Below are positions 42,901 to 55,939 of a stretch of 64,000 nt of DNA, one piece after another; position 1 is the first letter of the stretch, and each line of letters starts with the position of its first letter. The notes beneath the pieces are model-generated. The model had not been told where the DNA came from. It ran no database searches and saw nothing but the letters and a program-made list of their open reading frames with translations. Source of the stretch: Lactarius indigo (Eukaryota; Basidiomycota; Agaricomycetes; Russulales; Russulaceae). Where the stretch lies: the NCBI GenBank assembly GCA_025766275.1, contig JAFKAC010000057.1:1-64000 (forward strand), in the 5' to 3' direction. Position numbers and translations under genes: made by a program.

Positions 42901-45900
42901 GAGTCTGAAGAGCTCCTAAACAGCAATGTGGCGCCGATAACGGGGTCCACCGACCGGGCGGGGCGGATGGAGAGGATTAACCTAGGCAAGGGCAAATGGC
43001 CGGACGACTTTGTCGACGCACTACAAGCGCCTTCTCGCCCGATCGCGATTCGGAAACCTTCGCCCTCTTCCTTGGCTCTCTCTGCGGACGCCCGTCTATT
43101 CCAGGGCGAGTTCGGGGCCGCCGATCTCGGTGTTAGTGCGAGTATCAATTCGAGCGCCGGTGCCATCTCCGCATCTACATCTCCGCCGGGAGGAAGCGTC
43201 GAGTCGCTGCTACAAGGATCGTCGCTCCCAACAGCGACAATAGCACCTCCACTTGCTGCTGCTGCCGCGGCCGCGGCCGCACGTAGGCCAACGCACCGTG
43301 CTCGACATAGCGTTGACGCGCCAGTACTTGCTCCGAAAGACGCCAGTGCCTTATTACGTCGTGACTCGAGCCCGGATACTGCTTCTCTCGGACTTGGCCC
43401 CAGCCCTGGCCGAGTCGCCTTGCGCAGGAACAGCACACGCGGCGGGCGGGGGAGCGGGACCTATGTGCCGAGGCGGAGCAGCCCTGATGACGGCGGAAGT
43501 GGGGGAGATGGTGACTCACTCGTGCCCATCCCGTTCCCGCGCGCTATATCTGGCGAGTATGGCGGTGCTCTCTCGTCAAGTCCGTTTGGTACACCATCGC
43601 AGTCACAGTCTCCCTCTTTCGATCCCGTCGAGCGCGCTCCGTCTAACGAGCGGGGTGCGAGCCCTTCTGCGGGTAACGTCAATTCCCCGTCGTCATTGCT
43701 CCCGCGAGGGCGGTTCCAGAGCGAGGTGGATGGCGCGAGTTCACGTAGGCGGCCACGGCCGAACTCGTACGACGAGTTTGGTCCCAAGCCGCGACGGTCG
43801 CGGTTCGAGAGCATGGTCAACCTCGGCGTCGCGTCGGGCGAACAGGCAAGCGCGAGCGATCTGATGGCGCGGGATGCGACGGAAGGAAGCGTGTCCCGGC
43901 AGACGCTGGTCGTAAGGGAGGAAGGAAAGGCACCAACACACTTTGTAAGTGGGCCGCCTTTTATAGCAGGTTGGTATTTAACCGGTGGACTGGCCTTTTA
44001 AGCAACTGGGCAATTGTATTGGACGCGGACAGTTTGGCGCTGTGTATCGCGCGCTCAACTTGAACACCGGGCAAATGGTCGCAGTAAAGCGGATCGGGCT
44101 TGAAGGCCTCAAGGAGGAGGAAATTGCGCAGCTTATGCGGGAGGTCGACCTAGTCAAGCGATTGTCGCACCCAAGCATCGTCAAGTATGAAGGGATGGCT
44201 CGGGACGAGAATACCCTCAGCATTGTGCTTGAGTACGTCGCCCCCTTCCTCCTTTATATACCGTGCTGTGCCACTGCCTGCCCGTTTACCTGCCTGCTGC
44301 TGCGCATCCTGTTTTGCACATACTGACTTATGACTGCGCATCACGTGTGCTCTTGCAGGTATGCCGAGAACGGTTCCCTTGGGCAGACTCTCAAGGCGTT
44401 CGGCAAGCTGAACGAGAAGCTGGTGGCGAGCTACGTGTTCAAGATACTCGAGGGGTTGGACTATCTTCATCGCAGCGACGTCGTGCATTGCGACCTCAAG
44501 GCGGCGAACATCCTCACGACGAAGACCGGGAACGTAAAGCTATCTGACTTTGGCGTCTCGCTCAACCTGCGCGCCATGGAGCGCGAGATCAAGGACGTCG
44601 CGGGCACGCCGAACTGGATGGCCCCGGAAGTCATCGAGCTTAAAGGCGCGTCACCCAAGTCTGACATCTGGTCGCTTGGGTGCACGGTTATCGAGCTACT
44701 GACGGGACGCCCGCCGTATGGGGATATCGGGAATGCGATGACAGGTGACTGTTCTGGTGTTGCTCAGTTTTTCCGCAGTTATTAACCCAAACGAAACGCA
44801 TACAGTGATGTTCCGGATAGTCGAAGACGAGTCTCCGCCAATTCCTGAACGCTTTTCCGGTCCGCTTGTAGCGTTCCTTAAGGAGTGTTTCCACAAGGAT
44901 CCGTCGATGCGACCAAGCGCGGAGCAACTATTTGAGCATGAATGGCTGAAGAACCATTGGGGCTTGAACAAGGTGGGTCGGGTGACAATATCTGTAGGAA
45001 AGGAAAAACTAAATTTGCCGGATTTTTCAAAGGACTTGCGACCACAAGATAGCATACCTTTCCTTCGGCGAGTGAGCGCCGACCTGCAAAAGAACGGCGC
45101 GGCACGACACTTGATGGCAAATCTCGAGCTCGACTCCCCGATTCCCGTGTACGCAGGCCAGCAATTTGACGGTGACATGGGGATGCTGTCTAGCTCGCCA
45201 GGTCATCGCTCTTTTACAGGCAGTGCATCACCAGTCCTCCCCGAAGTCCCGCAAAGCGAAGCAGACCTGTTTGAGATACGCGAACATACCTTTGTGAAGA
45301 CGACCTTTAGCAAACGTACGTCTCCCGTTATCATTTCAATTTGCGTGAACCCGACCTGAGGGCTAATCGATCTGTAGCCGTCAACTGCCGCGTGTGCATG
45401 GAGCCAGCGAAGAAGGGCGCTCTATGTTCGCACTGCAGCCTCATCGCACATTCCAAGTGCGCAGGCCGCGCAGCGCTGACTTGCGACCTTCGCTCAAAAC
45501 TGCTCATGCATGCTCAATTCGCGGAGCGCGGCAGTAGTCCCGCCGAGTTTTTCCCACGCCTGCCGAATCACCACCCTGCGAGCGCGAGCTCATCTCGAGG
45601 CAGCCTCGACCGTGATCGTGACCAGCGGGAACGGGAGCGTACTAACTCACCTCAGCTTTCTCCGACGTCGTCCCCACATCCACCTATAGCGTATAAGGTC
45701 CTCTCGCCATTCAACAAGCGCTCGCGCGCGTCTCTCACCCCCGACCCGACACACTCCAACTCATCCGTCTCACTCGCCGGCGCTATGCCCTCGCAAGCCA
45801 AAGTGACCAGCGTGATACCGGAGGGGAACGTCATCCGCCGGAAATTGTCCATCATCCTCACGCGCCAACGAGAACCGCAACAGGTGAATAATACGCACCT

Positions 45901-46267
45901 GAGAGAACGCCCTCAGTCGATCTCGAGCATCGGCTCGTCGTGTGCGACCTCGCCGCAGTCACCAGCGTCGCAATCACCTCAATCGAACAGCTTGCGCAGC
46001 TTACAGGCGGTCGTGGCTGCTACGGGGAACAGCAGCAGCGCGTCCTCGGCTAGCCGGGCCGCGCGCGTCGATCCGTCTGCCGCGACAACGGCTTCGTCGT
46101 TCGTCGATGCTGCAGTTGACGTTGCTGATGCCTCGTGTGTGACGGTGCCGGATACTGCTGCGCCGACGGTCGCTTCGCGGGATAAGAAGAGGATGATGAC
46201 GATGACGAGACGCGCGCGTGGCGACTCGTCGAAGGCTTCGAACGGCGGGAACTGCTCCATCCAGTGA
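39975..46267 (+). CDS. SepH/Cdc7-type STE11 kinase with N-terminal CH-like domain and C1-like zinc site (K1, 1948 aa)
   Basis: Likely the septation-initiation kinase (fission yeast Cdc7, Aspergillus SepH; STE/STE11/Cdc15 class). Exons: 39975-41725, 41805-43944, 44003-44232, 44359-44744, 44806-44972, 45033-45315, 45378-46267. All phases agree; 1949 codons with stop. Residues 1-490 are Ser/Pro-rich and disordered. A calponin-homology-like domain (about 493-655) includes [16 protein letters not shown] and [16 protein letters not shown]. After another disordered stretch the kinase (about 1298-1556) has [21 protein letters not shown] (HCD in place of HRD), DFG and MAPE. Residues about 1653-1680 hold a zinc site ([21 protein letters not shown]) like a C1 domain. 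The 58-nt intron joining CH part and kinase is decisive for treating this as one gene. Confidence 0.85.
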
Positions 46268-47167
46268 GGGAGGGAGGAACGAAAAAAAAGTTGTGTGCTA
46301 TCGCTTGCGATTTTCCTTTATTCGCTTCGCAATTCCTCCCCCCAATCCGATGCGTCCACCCCAAATTTTCTTGACCTCCCTTTACAGTAACCTTTGTCAA
46401 TTGTATGCGTCTGTCTTCCCAGACTGGATCTCCGCGGATTTGTGTGTTCGATTCTGCTTGTTGTATGTACTCTCAACTTGTACTATCTACCCATTTTTAC
46501 TCTCATCTCTTCTTCGTTCTCCATTTCTCCATCATTCATACTATGTATCCTTGATACCTCTTCCCACCCTCATCCATCAAAAGTTAATACCTTACGGACA
46601 TGTTCAAGCACTTCGAATTTACTCATGGTCTTTCTCTGACGGCTACCGGCTACCTATCACCTACTACATTCCTACCTCCGCCGACCATCTATCACTATAC
46701 TCCTTACAATCCGACGGCTTCACCACATTCACGGGTAATATATCTATTCATCGTCATAACTAGTTCCCGCGTCCGATTAATTTGTGCGATTTGAGAGAGA
46801 GAAAAAAGTTGAGGGCAATCGCTTGAACTAGGACCGAAGCTCGACTTGGACTTGAATTCGGATATCGTTCAACTCTCCTCAGGCCACAGAGGACGTCGAC
46901 GTCGAGAACTGAGACCACCCTCGACACTCCACCGCGCGGGCCTCTGTCCAAGTCCGCCGGCGAAAATGACTCAGGTGGTTCGCGCATTACGGTTTCGGCG
47001 TAGCCAAAAATTCATATCGGATTGTCTACGAGCCGAGGCAGTGCGGGCGTCACCAGGCAAGCCTCGTGGCGAACTATTCTAGATCTGGTGTTCCCACTCG
47101 GCCGCTTCTCACCCGCGGTGCCAGTATCATACTCCAGCCTCAGACGTCTATCATCGCTACTGTTGCA
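46268..47167. other. Intergenic region K1-N1 (duplicated at 55940-56827)
   Basis: No gene seen. It contains the K1 3' flank and the N1 promoter. It is nearly identical to 55940-56827 except for small indels, which shows that the duplication spans the whole interval. Confidence 0.6.
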
Positions 47168-50100
47168 ATGTCTCAAACACCTTCTGCCGCTTCGTCTTCT
47201 TCCAATCTCCGGGCCATCTTTAATGCCGCCATTAAAGAGTATCAGAAGAAGACGAAGCAAGACCTACTTCTCCATCCGTTGATGGCCCAGTTACAGACCC
47301 GCGATTCTCCCGCCGATATCCTGGCCGTTCTCCGCACTCAAGTCCAACAGTTCGAGCAATCGACGTCCGGCGATGACAAATTGACAAAATGGTTGAACCC
47401 GACTGTTAATGTCCTTTATGCCTTCTCCGCGGCGCTTGGCGAGGGCGTTGGACTCGTGAGTCCCATTTAGCCGATCGTTTACGATCTACCCTCTCTGATA
47501 TATCATATTTATAGGTGTTCTCGCCCGCAAAAGTCATTTTCGCTGGCGCTGGGGTCCTTCTCTTGGTAGCTACGATCTCTCACTTACTCGTACTATTCTG
47601 ATCCCGAGCGTACACAGGCGGCCAAGGACGTTGCTGCGAGCCAAGATGCGCTTATTGATATATTCGAGCGCATAGAAAGCTTCTTCAGACGGCTCGAAGA
47701 GTATAGCGAGGTACCGACGACAGAGGCGATGAAGGAGATCATCGTGAAGATAATGGTCGAGGTGCTTGGGATATTTGGGATCGTGACGAAGGAGATGAAG
47801 CAGGGGCGAGCTAGTGAGTCGACCACTTGATGATACGTTGCTCATTTCTGATAGATACGCAGAGAGATACCTGAAGAAATTGATTGGACGGAGGGATGTC
47901 GAGGACGCGCTGGGGAGATTGGATAGATTGACACAGCAGGAGGCCCAGATGGCGGTCGTGCAGGTGCTGAAAATCGCACATCATGTGAAGGACGGTGTAG
48001 AAACTGTCGGTGGACAAGTACAAGGCGTCGATGACAAGGTCAAAGACGTCGGCGACCAAGTACAGGTTGTCGGCGACAAGGTCAACCTGGCTGTTGAGGG
48101 TGCGTTTGTCATGTTAGCTACTCACAAAATGATCGTAAACTCATATACGGCTAGATGGTAAGGTAGTCAAAGTGACGACAATGGAAACGCAAGCTCTATT
48201 GCAACAGGCGGCAAACAATATCGACGAAGAAAAGAGTCTGTGGCTCTTTAGCCCTGCTGCTCTTATTTGCTGACACTGAAATGCCGTCGCAGGGAGCCGG
48301 ATACGGAAGGACCACCGAGCGTGGCTGTCTCCTCCGGACCCATCCACTAATCAAAACATCGCGTCCACTATTCAACACGGAGGCACGGCGACATGGTTCT
48401 TCCGAGGAAGTATATTCATAGAATGGAAGACCAAGCCGACCACGTCCTTGTTGTGGATCCATGGCAAACGTGCGTCCTTCTGTCCCCTCTCATCCTCCCA
48501 GACATTGATCTGCTCGAACCATTGCAGCGGGTTCAGGGAAGAGCATCCTTTGGTTCGTCGTCATTTGTCGAGTTCATCCTGAGGAACTTACGCCGCCAAC
48601 TAGCTCCGCAATCATCCAAGACATAATAGCTTCGCGCGAGGCTGGACTAGCATCCATGGCGTATTTTTATTTCGATTTCAAGGACACAGATAAACAAAAC
48701 CTCCTCAACCTACTTCCTTCGCTTATTACACAGCTCTCCGCTCGTTCCGATCGTTGTTGCGACATACTCTCCACCTTTTATAAAGCACACGACGATGGCG
48801 CCCATAAGCCCAGCACCAGCACGCTGATCACGTGCCTTAAAGAGATGCTCACGCTACCTAGTCAAGCCCCCATCTACATCATCTTGGACGCGCTAGATGA
48901 ATGCCCCAATACATCTGGGATTCCACCCGCCCGTAAACAGGTCCTTGATCTCATAAAGGATCTTGTCGGCCTCCAGCTTCCAAATATTCACATATGTATC
49001 ACCAGCCGTCCGGAGAACGACATCCGAGCCGTGCTTGGGCCCCTAGCATTTCACCCGGTCTCAATTCATGAACAAAGTGGACAAAAGAAGGATATTGAGG
49101 ACTATATCAGATCTGTCGTTTACGCGGACTCGGATACGGCGATGAGGAGATGGAGGGACAAGGACAAAGAACTGGTGATTGAGACGCTCGCGGAAAGAGC
49201 TGATGGAATGTAAGCACGAATAAGAATGTGCCAATGACTGTTGTTGACTATTTGACAGGTTCCGTTGGGTTTTCTGTCAGCTGGAAGTGCTACAACATTG
49301 CTTTCCGCAAAGCATCCGTCGAACGCTTAACGAATTGCCGAAATCATTGGACGAGACTTACGAGCGAGTGTTGAAGGAGATCGGGATGGCCAACCGAGAT
49401 CACGCTCGTCGTCTCTTACAATGTCTCACCGCGGCCGCTCGGCCGCTGCGCGTCGATGAGCTCGCAGAAATACTTGCGCTTGACTTTGATGAGGCAGAAG
49501 GAGCGACACCGAAGTTGAAGGAGGACTGGCGGTGGGAGGATCGACAGCGAGCTGTGCTATCTACGTGCTCAAGCCTGATCACCGAAGTCGCCTCTGGCTA
49601 TTCGCGGGTCATTCAGTTTTCGCATTTTTCGGTGAAGGAATTCTTGACTTCCGATCGGCTTGCCGCTTCTAAAGGGGACGCTTCGTACTTCCACATCATT
49701 CCCGAATCTGCACACACGACTCTCGCCCAGGCTTGCTTGGGAACACTTCTTCAGTTGGACGGCAGCGCCAACTATCACCAGGTCAAATATAGGTTTCCGT
49801 TGGCTCGATATGCCAGTCAGCATTGGGTGGAGCATGCGCAGTTCGGAGAGGTGTCGTCACGCATAGAAGATGGGATGCGGCATCTTTTTGACTCGACCAA
49901 ACCCCATTTTTCCGCATGGCTCGAGCTGCACGACATCGACGATCGCTGGCTCAACTTCGGAGATCATCCCAAACATCGTGGATCTCCACTTTATTATGCC
50001 TCGTTGTGCGGATTCCGTGACCTGGCAGCGCACATCATCGTCGAGCATCCAGAGCAAGTAAATGCGAGGGGTGGTTGGAATCATAGTCCGCTGGCTGCGG

Positions 50101-51053
50101 CGTTGTACAAGAGACACTTCAAGGTGGCCGAGCTATTGCACCAGCATGGTGCGGCTGTGGATGTTACTGACGACGCCGATAATCGGACTCCACTATTTGC
50201 CGCATCGGAAGAAGGATTTATCGATGTCACGCGGTGGTTACTCGATCACGACGCAGATCCGAACACGCAACTAGACGATCACTGGACTCCCATTATTACA
50301 GCTGCAGATTATGGGCACCTTGAGGTTGTTCGAATGTTACTGGCGCACCACGCACGCATCGACGCCGCAACTAACGAAGGCAATACTGCATTGCACTGGG
50401 CATCACACAATGGTCACGTGGAGGTCGTGAGGCTATTACGGCAACATGGGGCGGAAATCAGCGCACACGATAAGAACTACTCGACGCCATTACATCTGGC
50501 ATCATATAATGGGAAGCTCGAGGTTGCACGTCTACTACTTGACCATGGCGCAAGCGCGGAGGCCAAGAACAAGGACGGAAGGACCCCATTGCACCAGGCG
50601 TCATCCAACGGTAAAACAGAGATCGTGCGCTTGCTGCTCGATCGCGGGGCAAATGTGCATGCCGAGGACAAGGACGGGTGCACTCCGTTGCACCTGGCGT
50701 CATACAACGGCCGAACAGAGATTGTACGCTTGCTACTCGTTCGTGGCGCGAGTGCGGGTGCCAAAAACAAGGACGGAAGGACCCCGTTACACGATGCGTC
50801 ATCCGAGGGCGAAACAGAGACTGTGCGCTTGCTGCTCGATCACGGCGCGGACATGAACGCAGACGATGCGGACGGATGGACTCCGTTGCACCTAGCGTCG
50901 TCCAAAGGCGAAACAGAGACCGTGCGCCTACTTCTCGACCGTGGTGCGAGTGCCGATGCCAAGAACAAGGAAGGGAGGGTGCCATTCCAGGTAGCATCAG
51001 GGGGTGGAAAGAATGCGATCCTACAGATGTTAATGGAGCACGATCGGCCGTAG
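47168..51053 (+). CDS. STAND/NLR protein N1: Goodbye domain, heptad array, NACHT, 11 ankyrin repeats (1151 aa)
   Basis: Fungal NOD-like receptor of the kind linked to non-self recognition. Exons: 47168-47455, 47515-47565, 47618-47813, 47863-48099, 48155-48235, 48293-48469, 48528-48552, 48604-49209, 49259-51053; phases agree, 1152 codons with stop. Residues 1-178 form a Goodbye-type N-terminal domain (FSPAKVIFAGAGVLL, RIESFFRRLEEY). Residues about 222-256 hold five heptads (VETVGGQ, VQGVDDK...). NACHT: P-loop HGKPGSGKS (about 345, assembled across two introns) and Walker B IILDALDECPN (about 450). A winged-helix-like stretch with RPLRVDELAEILAL and FSHFSVKEFL follows. Eleven ankyrin repeats end the protein (about 794-1148). 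It starts 0.9 kb after K1 on the same strand. Confidence 0.9.
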
Positions 51054-52736
51054 GAGTGCTATAGATTACTCTACAAATGTATGTTAAGTCACCGTGGTAG
51101 TATGCATCAACTACGGGAAACGAATGATACATTTATATTGGCGCTGGGTTGGAGTGTCGTTGCTATATAATCACTGTGAGATGTCAAAAGTTTGCGGCTT
51201 ATATAGCAGAATACAGGCGGCAAGACCAAATGTACATCCGTCACTGGCACCTTATCTATCCCGTCAATGTGACAAAAAGGTGCCAGTGATACCTCATAGT
51301 TATAGACCTTCTCATAGTGCCAGGTGTCCTGACAATGGCAGTCGGAGCCTAGTTTCACGGTAGTGTGTGATTCGGTGTGGAGGCGTTGTTCATCCGTCGG
51401 TATTTCACTGTCCGTTGATTGTGCCCAGAGCGAGGTGCTGCTCACTGACGTGGGATCGTGGATTCGATTGGGGCGATGACTGAGGTACGATGGTCACACT
51501 CACCTGAACCCACATACATTCGTATCCTTACTCCGAGTCTGCAAGTCACTCCGTCAAGTAAACATCGGAAACCGGACCGACTCGGATGTAGCAAACACTG
51601 CGAGCCCTGTAGTGCGCAAATACACCACAACAGACACCCCTGCGGCGGAGAACATCCTTTCGATCCCCGCCTCCACCTCCGTTTCTGTAATAACTCTCGA
51701 CTTCACTCTCCCTGCGCTGTGCTAGGCCGACGTTCTCGGCGCTGATGCACTGAACTGAACGTGCTGCTCGTCGTGGACTGCATCTACCACCTAGCACTAG
51801 TACGCCCATTGCTGACGACGCTGACTACTCTCGCGACACCGCAGACGGCAGATGTTACGCTCTGAGGGAATTCTTACATGGGTGGATCGCGCTGGGGTGA
51901 TGGGTTTGGAGTGTACGTCAGGACTTGCTGGGTGCACGCTGAGTAATGTGGTTCGACTGGCACGAGACGTGAGGTCGTTATTCCTGCGAGAAGACGCATG
52001 AGGAGGCGGTAGCGCCTGCGATAGAAGTGTCCTCGTGCGTGGTTCTGTCGATTGGACACGATACATTTACGCCCGCCTATCCTACGACTACTGTAGACTC
52101 CCGAGAATGCTGCACCAAAAAGAGAGTTCGATGGAGGTAAAGTAACGAAATGTTGTATTGGGAAGAGGGCGAGCTATTGACTTGGGGCGAGCAGGCTCGG
52201 GACGCTCACAATACATACTTGGAATACGGTCATTGTTCTTTCATCAATTCGTCTGCTACCTGATGTAGTGGGGGTGAATCGCATACCATAGCATACACAA
52301 TCCCACAGACTATTACTGGTACATCGACCAAGTTTTTGTGTTGGGTACTGAGTGCTGAGATACGGAGAATTCGTCTCTTACCACGACTCTCTGGGGATCT
52401 CGTATCAGGTTTCTGTAGTCTATTGGATACAGGCTCAGCTTACTAGATTCTCGGTTTGACTCTTGGGTACAGTACGGGCGCCACTAGTGAGCGCTAGTGA
52501 GGAAAATTGGGACGACACCGTGACGACCATGTGACTCTCTACAGACTGTCTCGGGCTCCCATCCTCACCCATTCAAGTTTCACCTGTCCAAAGCATTCGA
52601 CTTTTTGTTCATGATTTTTCCTTCAAACGACTGTTTATTTTCCATCTATAATATCCTCACCTACCTGGTATGATTTGTCATAATCGAGGATCCTCCAGTC
52701 GCTGGCGATCGCGACCCCTCATCAATCCTCATCCGA
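51054..52736. other. Intergenic region after N1; diverged counterpart of 61365-62540
   Basis: No intact gene. Stretches match the region after N2, for example GCTGCTCACTGACGTGG (about 51435) against TTTTGCTCACTGTCGTGG (about 61872), and ATGGTCACACTCACCTGAACCC against ATGGTCACATTCGCCCGAACCC. The part near 51590-52000 also resembles gene X2 downstream (63200-63640) in scattered pieces. The last 150 bp look like a promoter for X1. Confidence 0.5.
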
Positions 52737-52984
52737 ATGGCTGGTACGGGTCTAGTTTCCAACCCTGATGATGAGATCTTCTTTCTTTACGCGTCTGGCG
52801 GCTCTCAAGCCACCGACAGCACCGACACGGAACATTTCCATGGCCTCGGATCGGAGAATTCGAACCAAGACACGCTTCTGGTCTACATCAAGGTGAGTCC
52901 TCCCACCATGTGCGAGCCCCCACGAAATTCAGACAGGGAACCAGAGGAGGAAACGTAGGAGTGGGGTTGGTGTACGGAGGGCCG
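52737..52984 (+). pseudogene. Gene X1, 5' end only, broken at the duplication boundary
   Basis: ATG at 52737 opens a 53-codon exon (about 52737-52892) ending at a GTGAGT donor. It begins MAGTGLVSNPDDEIFFLY and contains HFHGLGSENSNQDTLLVYI. Related sequence lies at 62560-62700, with the same DPDDxIFxLY and HFHGLGS words. Similarity to X2 runs to about 52980, after which NLR sequence begins. I do not recognise the family. Confidence 0.45.
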
Positions 52985-53830
52985 GGGAGGAGTGCAGGGG
53001 CGAGCAAGTGAGTCGATCCACGATCACGATCACGATGCATTTCTTGTTGCTAATGGAGACTCAGAGAAATATCCGAAGAAATTGATTAGAAGGAGGGATA
53101 TCGAGGACGCGCTTATTAGACTGGATAGGTTGACACAACAAGAAGTTCCAAATGGCGACTTTGCAGGTGCTAAAAGTTGCACACCGTGTGAAGGACGGAG
53201 TAGAAACCGTCGGTGAGCAAGTACGAGGTGTCGATGACAAGGTCAGAGACGTCGGCGACAAGGTCAACCTGGCTGTTGAGGGTGCGTTTGTCACGTTGGC
53301 TAGTACTCACAAAACGATGGTAAAGCCATATACGGCTAGATGGCAAGGTAGTCAAAGCGACGACATTGGAAACACAAGCTCTATTGCAAACGGCAAACAA
53401 TATCGACACCGAAATGCGTTCGTGATTCTCTAGCACTGCTTCTTTTACTTGCTGAGACTTAAATGTCACCACAGGGAGCCGCTTTCGGAAGAATCACCTG
53501 GTGTGGCTGTCACCGCCGGGCCCATCCACTAATCAAAAGATCGCGTCTACTGCTCAACACTATGGGTCAGCAACAGGGTTCTTCCAGGGGAGTTTGTCCC
53601 TGGAATGGAAGTCCAAGGCCACCAGATCCTTGCTGTGGATCCACGGGAAACGTGCGCCTTTCTCCCCATTCATATCCTCCCATATATTGATCGCCTCTAA
53701 CCATTTTAGCGGGTTCAGGGAAGAGCATTCTTTGGTTCGTCATCATTTGTCGAGTTCACCTTGAGGAACTTACGCCGCCAACTAGCTCCACAATCATCCA
53801 AGATATAATAATTTTGTGCGAGGCTGGACC
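52985..53830 (+). pseudogene. NLR fragment N0 (exons 4-8 region, no ankyrin repeats)
   Basis: Corresponds to N1 from the end of exon 3 to the start of exon 8. It keeps the heptad array in a shorter form (four heptads), the linker WLSP-like region, and the P-loop exon CGGGTTCAGGGAAGAGC flanked by the same introns. One extra base near 53142-53152 shifts the frame. It is visibly more diverged from N1 and N2 than they are from each other. It ends within exon 8 (GAGGCTGGACCAG) where kinase K2 begins. No product is expected. Confidence 0.8.
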
Positions 53831-55939
53831 AGCTTATGCGGGAGGTCGGCCTGGTCAAGCGATTGCCGCACCGCAGCATCGTCAAGTACGAAGGGATGGC
53901 CCGGGACGAGAATACTCTCAGCATTGTGCTTGAGTACGTCGTCCCCTTCCTCCTTTATATACCGTGCTGTGCCACTGCCTGCCCGTTTACCTCCCTGTTG
54001 CTGCGCATTCTGTTTTTGCACATACTGACTTATGACTGCGCATCACGTGTGCTCTTTCAGGTATGCCGAGAACGATTGCCTTGGGCAGACTCTCAAGGCA
54101 TTCGGCAAGTTGAACGAGAAGTTGGTGGCGAGCTACGTGTTCAAGATCCTCGAGGGGTTGGACTACCTTCATCGCAGCGACGTCGTGCATTACGACTTCA
54201 AGGCGGCGAACATCATCACGACGAAGACTGGGAACTTAAAGCTATCCGACTTTGGAGTCTCGCTCAACCTGCGCGATGGAGCGCGAGATCAAGGACGTCA
54301 CGGGAACGCAGAACTGGATGGCCCCGGAAGTCATCGAGATTAAAGGCGCGTCACCCAAGTCTGATATCTGGTCGCTTGGGTGCATGGTTATCGAGCTACT
54401 GACGGGACGCCCGCCGTATGGGGATATCGAGAATACGATGACAGGTGAGTGGTTTGGTGTTGCTCAGCCCAAACGAAACGCATACAGTGATGTTCCGGAT
54501 AGTCGAAGACGAGTCTCCGCCGATTCCTGAACGCTTTTCCGGTCCGCTTGTAGCCTTCCTTAAGGGGTGTTTCCACAAAGACCCTTCGATGCGACCGAGC
54601 GCGGAGCAGCTATTTGAGCATGAATGGCTGAAGAACCATTGGGGCTTGAACAAGGTGAGTCTGGTGACAATATCTGTAGGAAGGGAAAGACTAAATTTGC
54701 GGATTTTTCAAAGGACTTGCGGCCACAGGATAGCATACCTTTCCTTCGGCGAGTGAGCGCCGACCTGCAAAAGAATGGCGCAGCACGACACTTGATGGCA
54801 AAACTCGAGCTCGACTCCCCTATTCCCGTGTACGCAGGCCAACAATTTGACGGTGACATGGCGATGCTGTCCAGCTCGCCAGGTCATCGCTCTTTTACGG
54901 GCAGTGCATCACCAGTCCTCCCTGAAGTTCCGCAAAGCGAAGCAGACCTCTTTGAGATACTTTTGTGAAGACGACCTTTAGCAAACGTGCCTCTCGCATT
55001 ATCATTTTCAGTGGGCGTGAACCCAATCTGAGGGCTAATCGATCTGTAGCCGTCAACTGCCGCGTGTGCATGGAGCCGGCGAAGAAGGGCGCTCTATGTT
55101 CGCACTGCAGCCTCATCGCACACTCTAGGTGCTCAGGCCGCGCAGCGCTAACTTGCGACCTTCGCTCAAAACTGCTCATGCATGCCCATTTCGCGGAGCG
55201 TGGCAGTAGTCCCGCCGAGTTTTTCCCACGCCTACCGAATCCCCACCCTGCGAGCGCGAGCTCATCTCGAGGCAGCCTCGACCGTGATCGTGACCAGCGG
55301 GAACGGGAGCGTACGAACTCACCCCAGCTTTCTCCGACGTCGTCCCGACATCCGCCCATAGCGTATAAGGTCCTCTCGCCATTCAACAAGCGCTCGCGCG
55401 CGTCTCTCACCCCCGACCCGACACACTCCAACTCATCCGTCTCACTCGCCGGCGCTACGCCCTCGCAAGCCAAAGTGACCAGCGTGATACCGGAGGGGAA
55501 CGTCATACGCCGGAAACTGACCATCATCCTCACGCGCCAACGAGAACCGCATCAGGCGAATAATACGCACCTGAGAGAACGCCCTCAGTTGATCTCGAGC
55601 ATTGGCTCATCGTGCGCAACCTCGCCACAGTCGCCGGCATCGCAATCACCTCAATCGAACAGCTTGCGCAGCTTACAGGCGGTCATGGCTGCTACGGGGA
55701 ACAGCAGTAGCGCGTCCTCGGCTAGCCGGGCCGCGCGCGTCGATCCGTCTGCCGCGACGACGGCTTCTTCGTTCGTCGATACTGCAGTTGACGTTGCTGG
55801 TGCCTCGTGTGTGATGGTGCCGGATACTGCTGCGCCGACGGTTGCTTCGCGGGATAAGAAGAGGATGATGACGATGACGAGGCGCGCGCGTGGCGACTCG
55901 TCCAAGGCTTCGAACGGCGGGAACTGCTCCATCCAGTGA
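53829..55939 (+). pseudogene. Truncated kinase K2, partial duplicate of K1
   Basis: Starts inside the K1 kinase domain (K1 position about 44128, QLMREV) and runs to the same stop. It lacks the CH domain, glycine loop and catalytic lysine. Compared with K1 it has a 2-nt deletion near 54275 (after SLNLR) and a 10-nt deletion near 54960 (after DLFEI), both frameshifting. HCDLKAAN has become HYDFKAAN. The last exon (about 55050-55939) is still open and very similar to K1. The donor and acceptor sites are kept, so transcription is possible, but no active kinase can be made. Confidence 0.88.

Noticed and set aside
47566..47617. Apparent frameshift and stop in N1 after AGAGVLLL
   Set aside because: It is a 52-nt intron with proper ends; N2 has a 48-nt counterpart, and removing both restores the frame to AAKDVAASQ.
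40000..55939. K2 as a second active septation kinase
   Set aside because: It lacks the glycine loop and catalytic lysine and has two frameshifting deletions.
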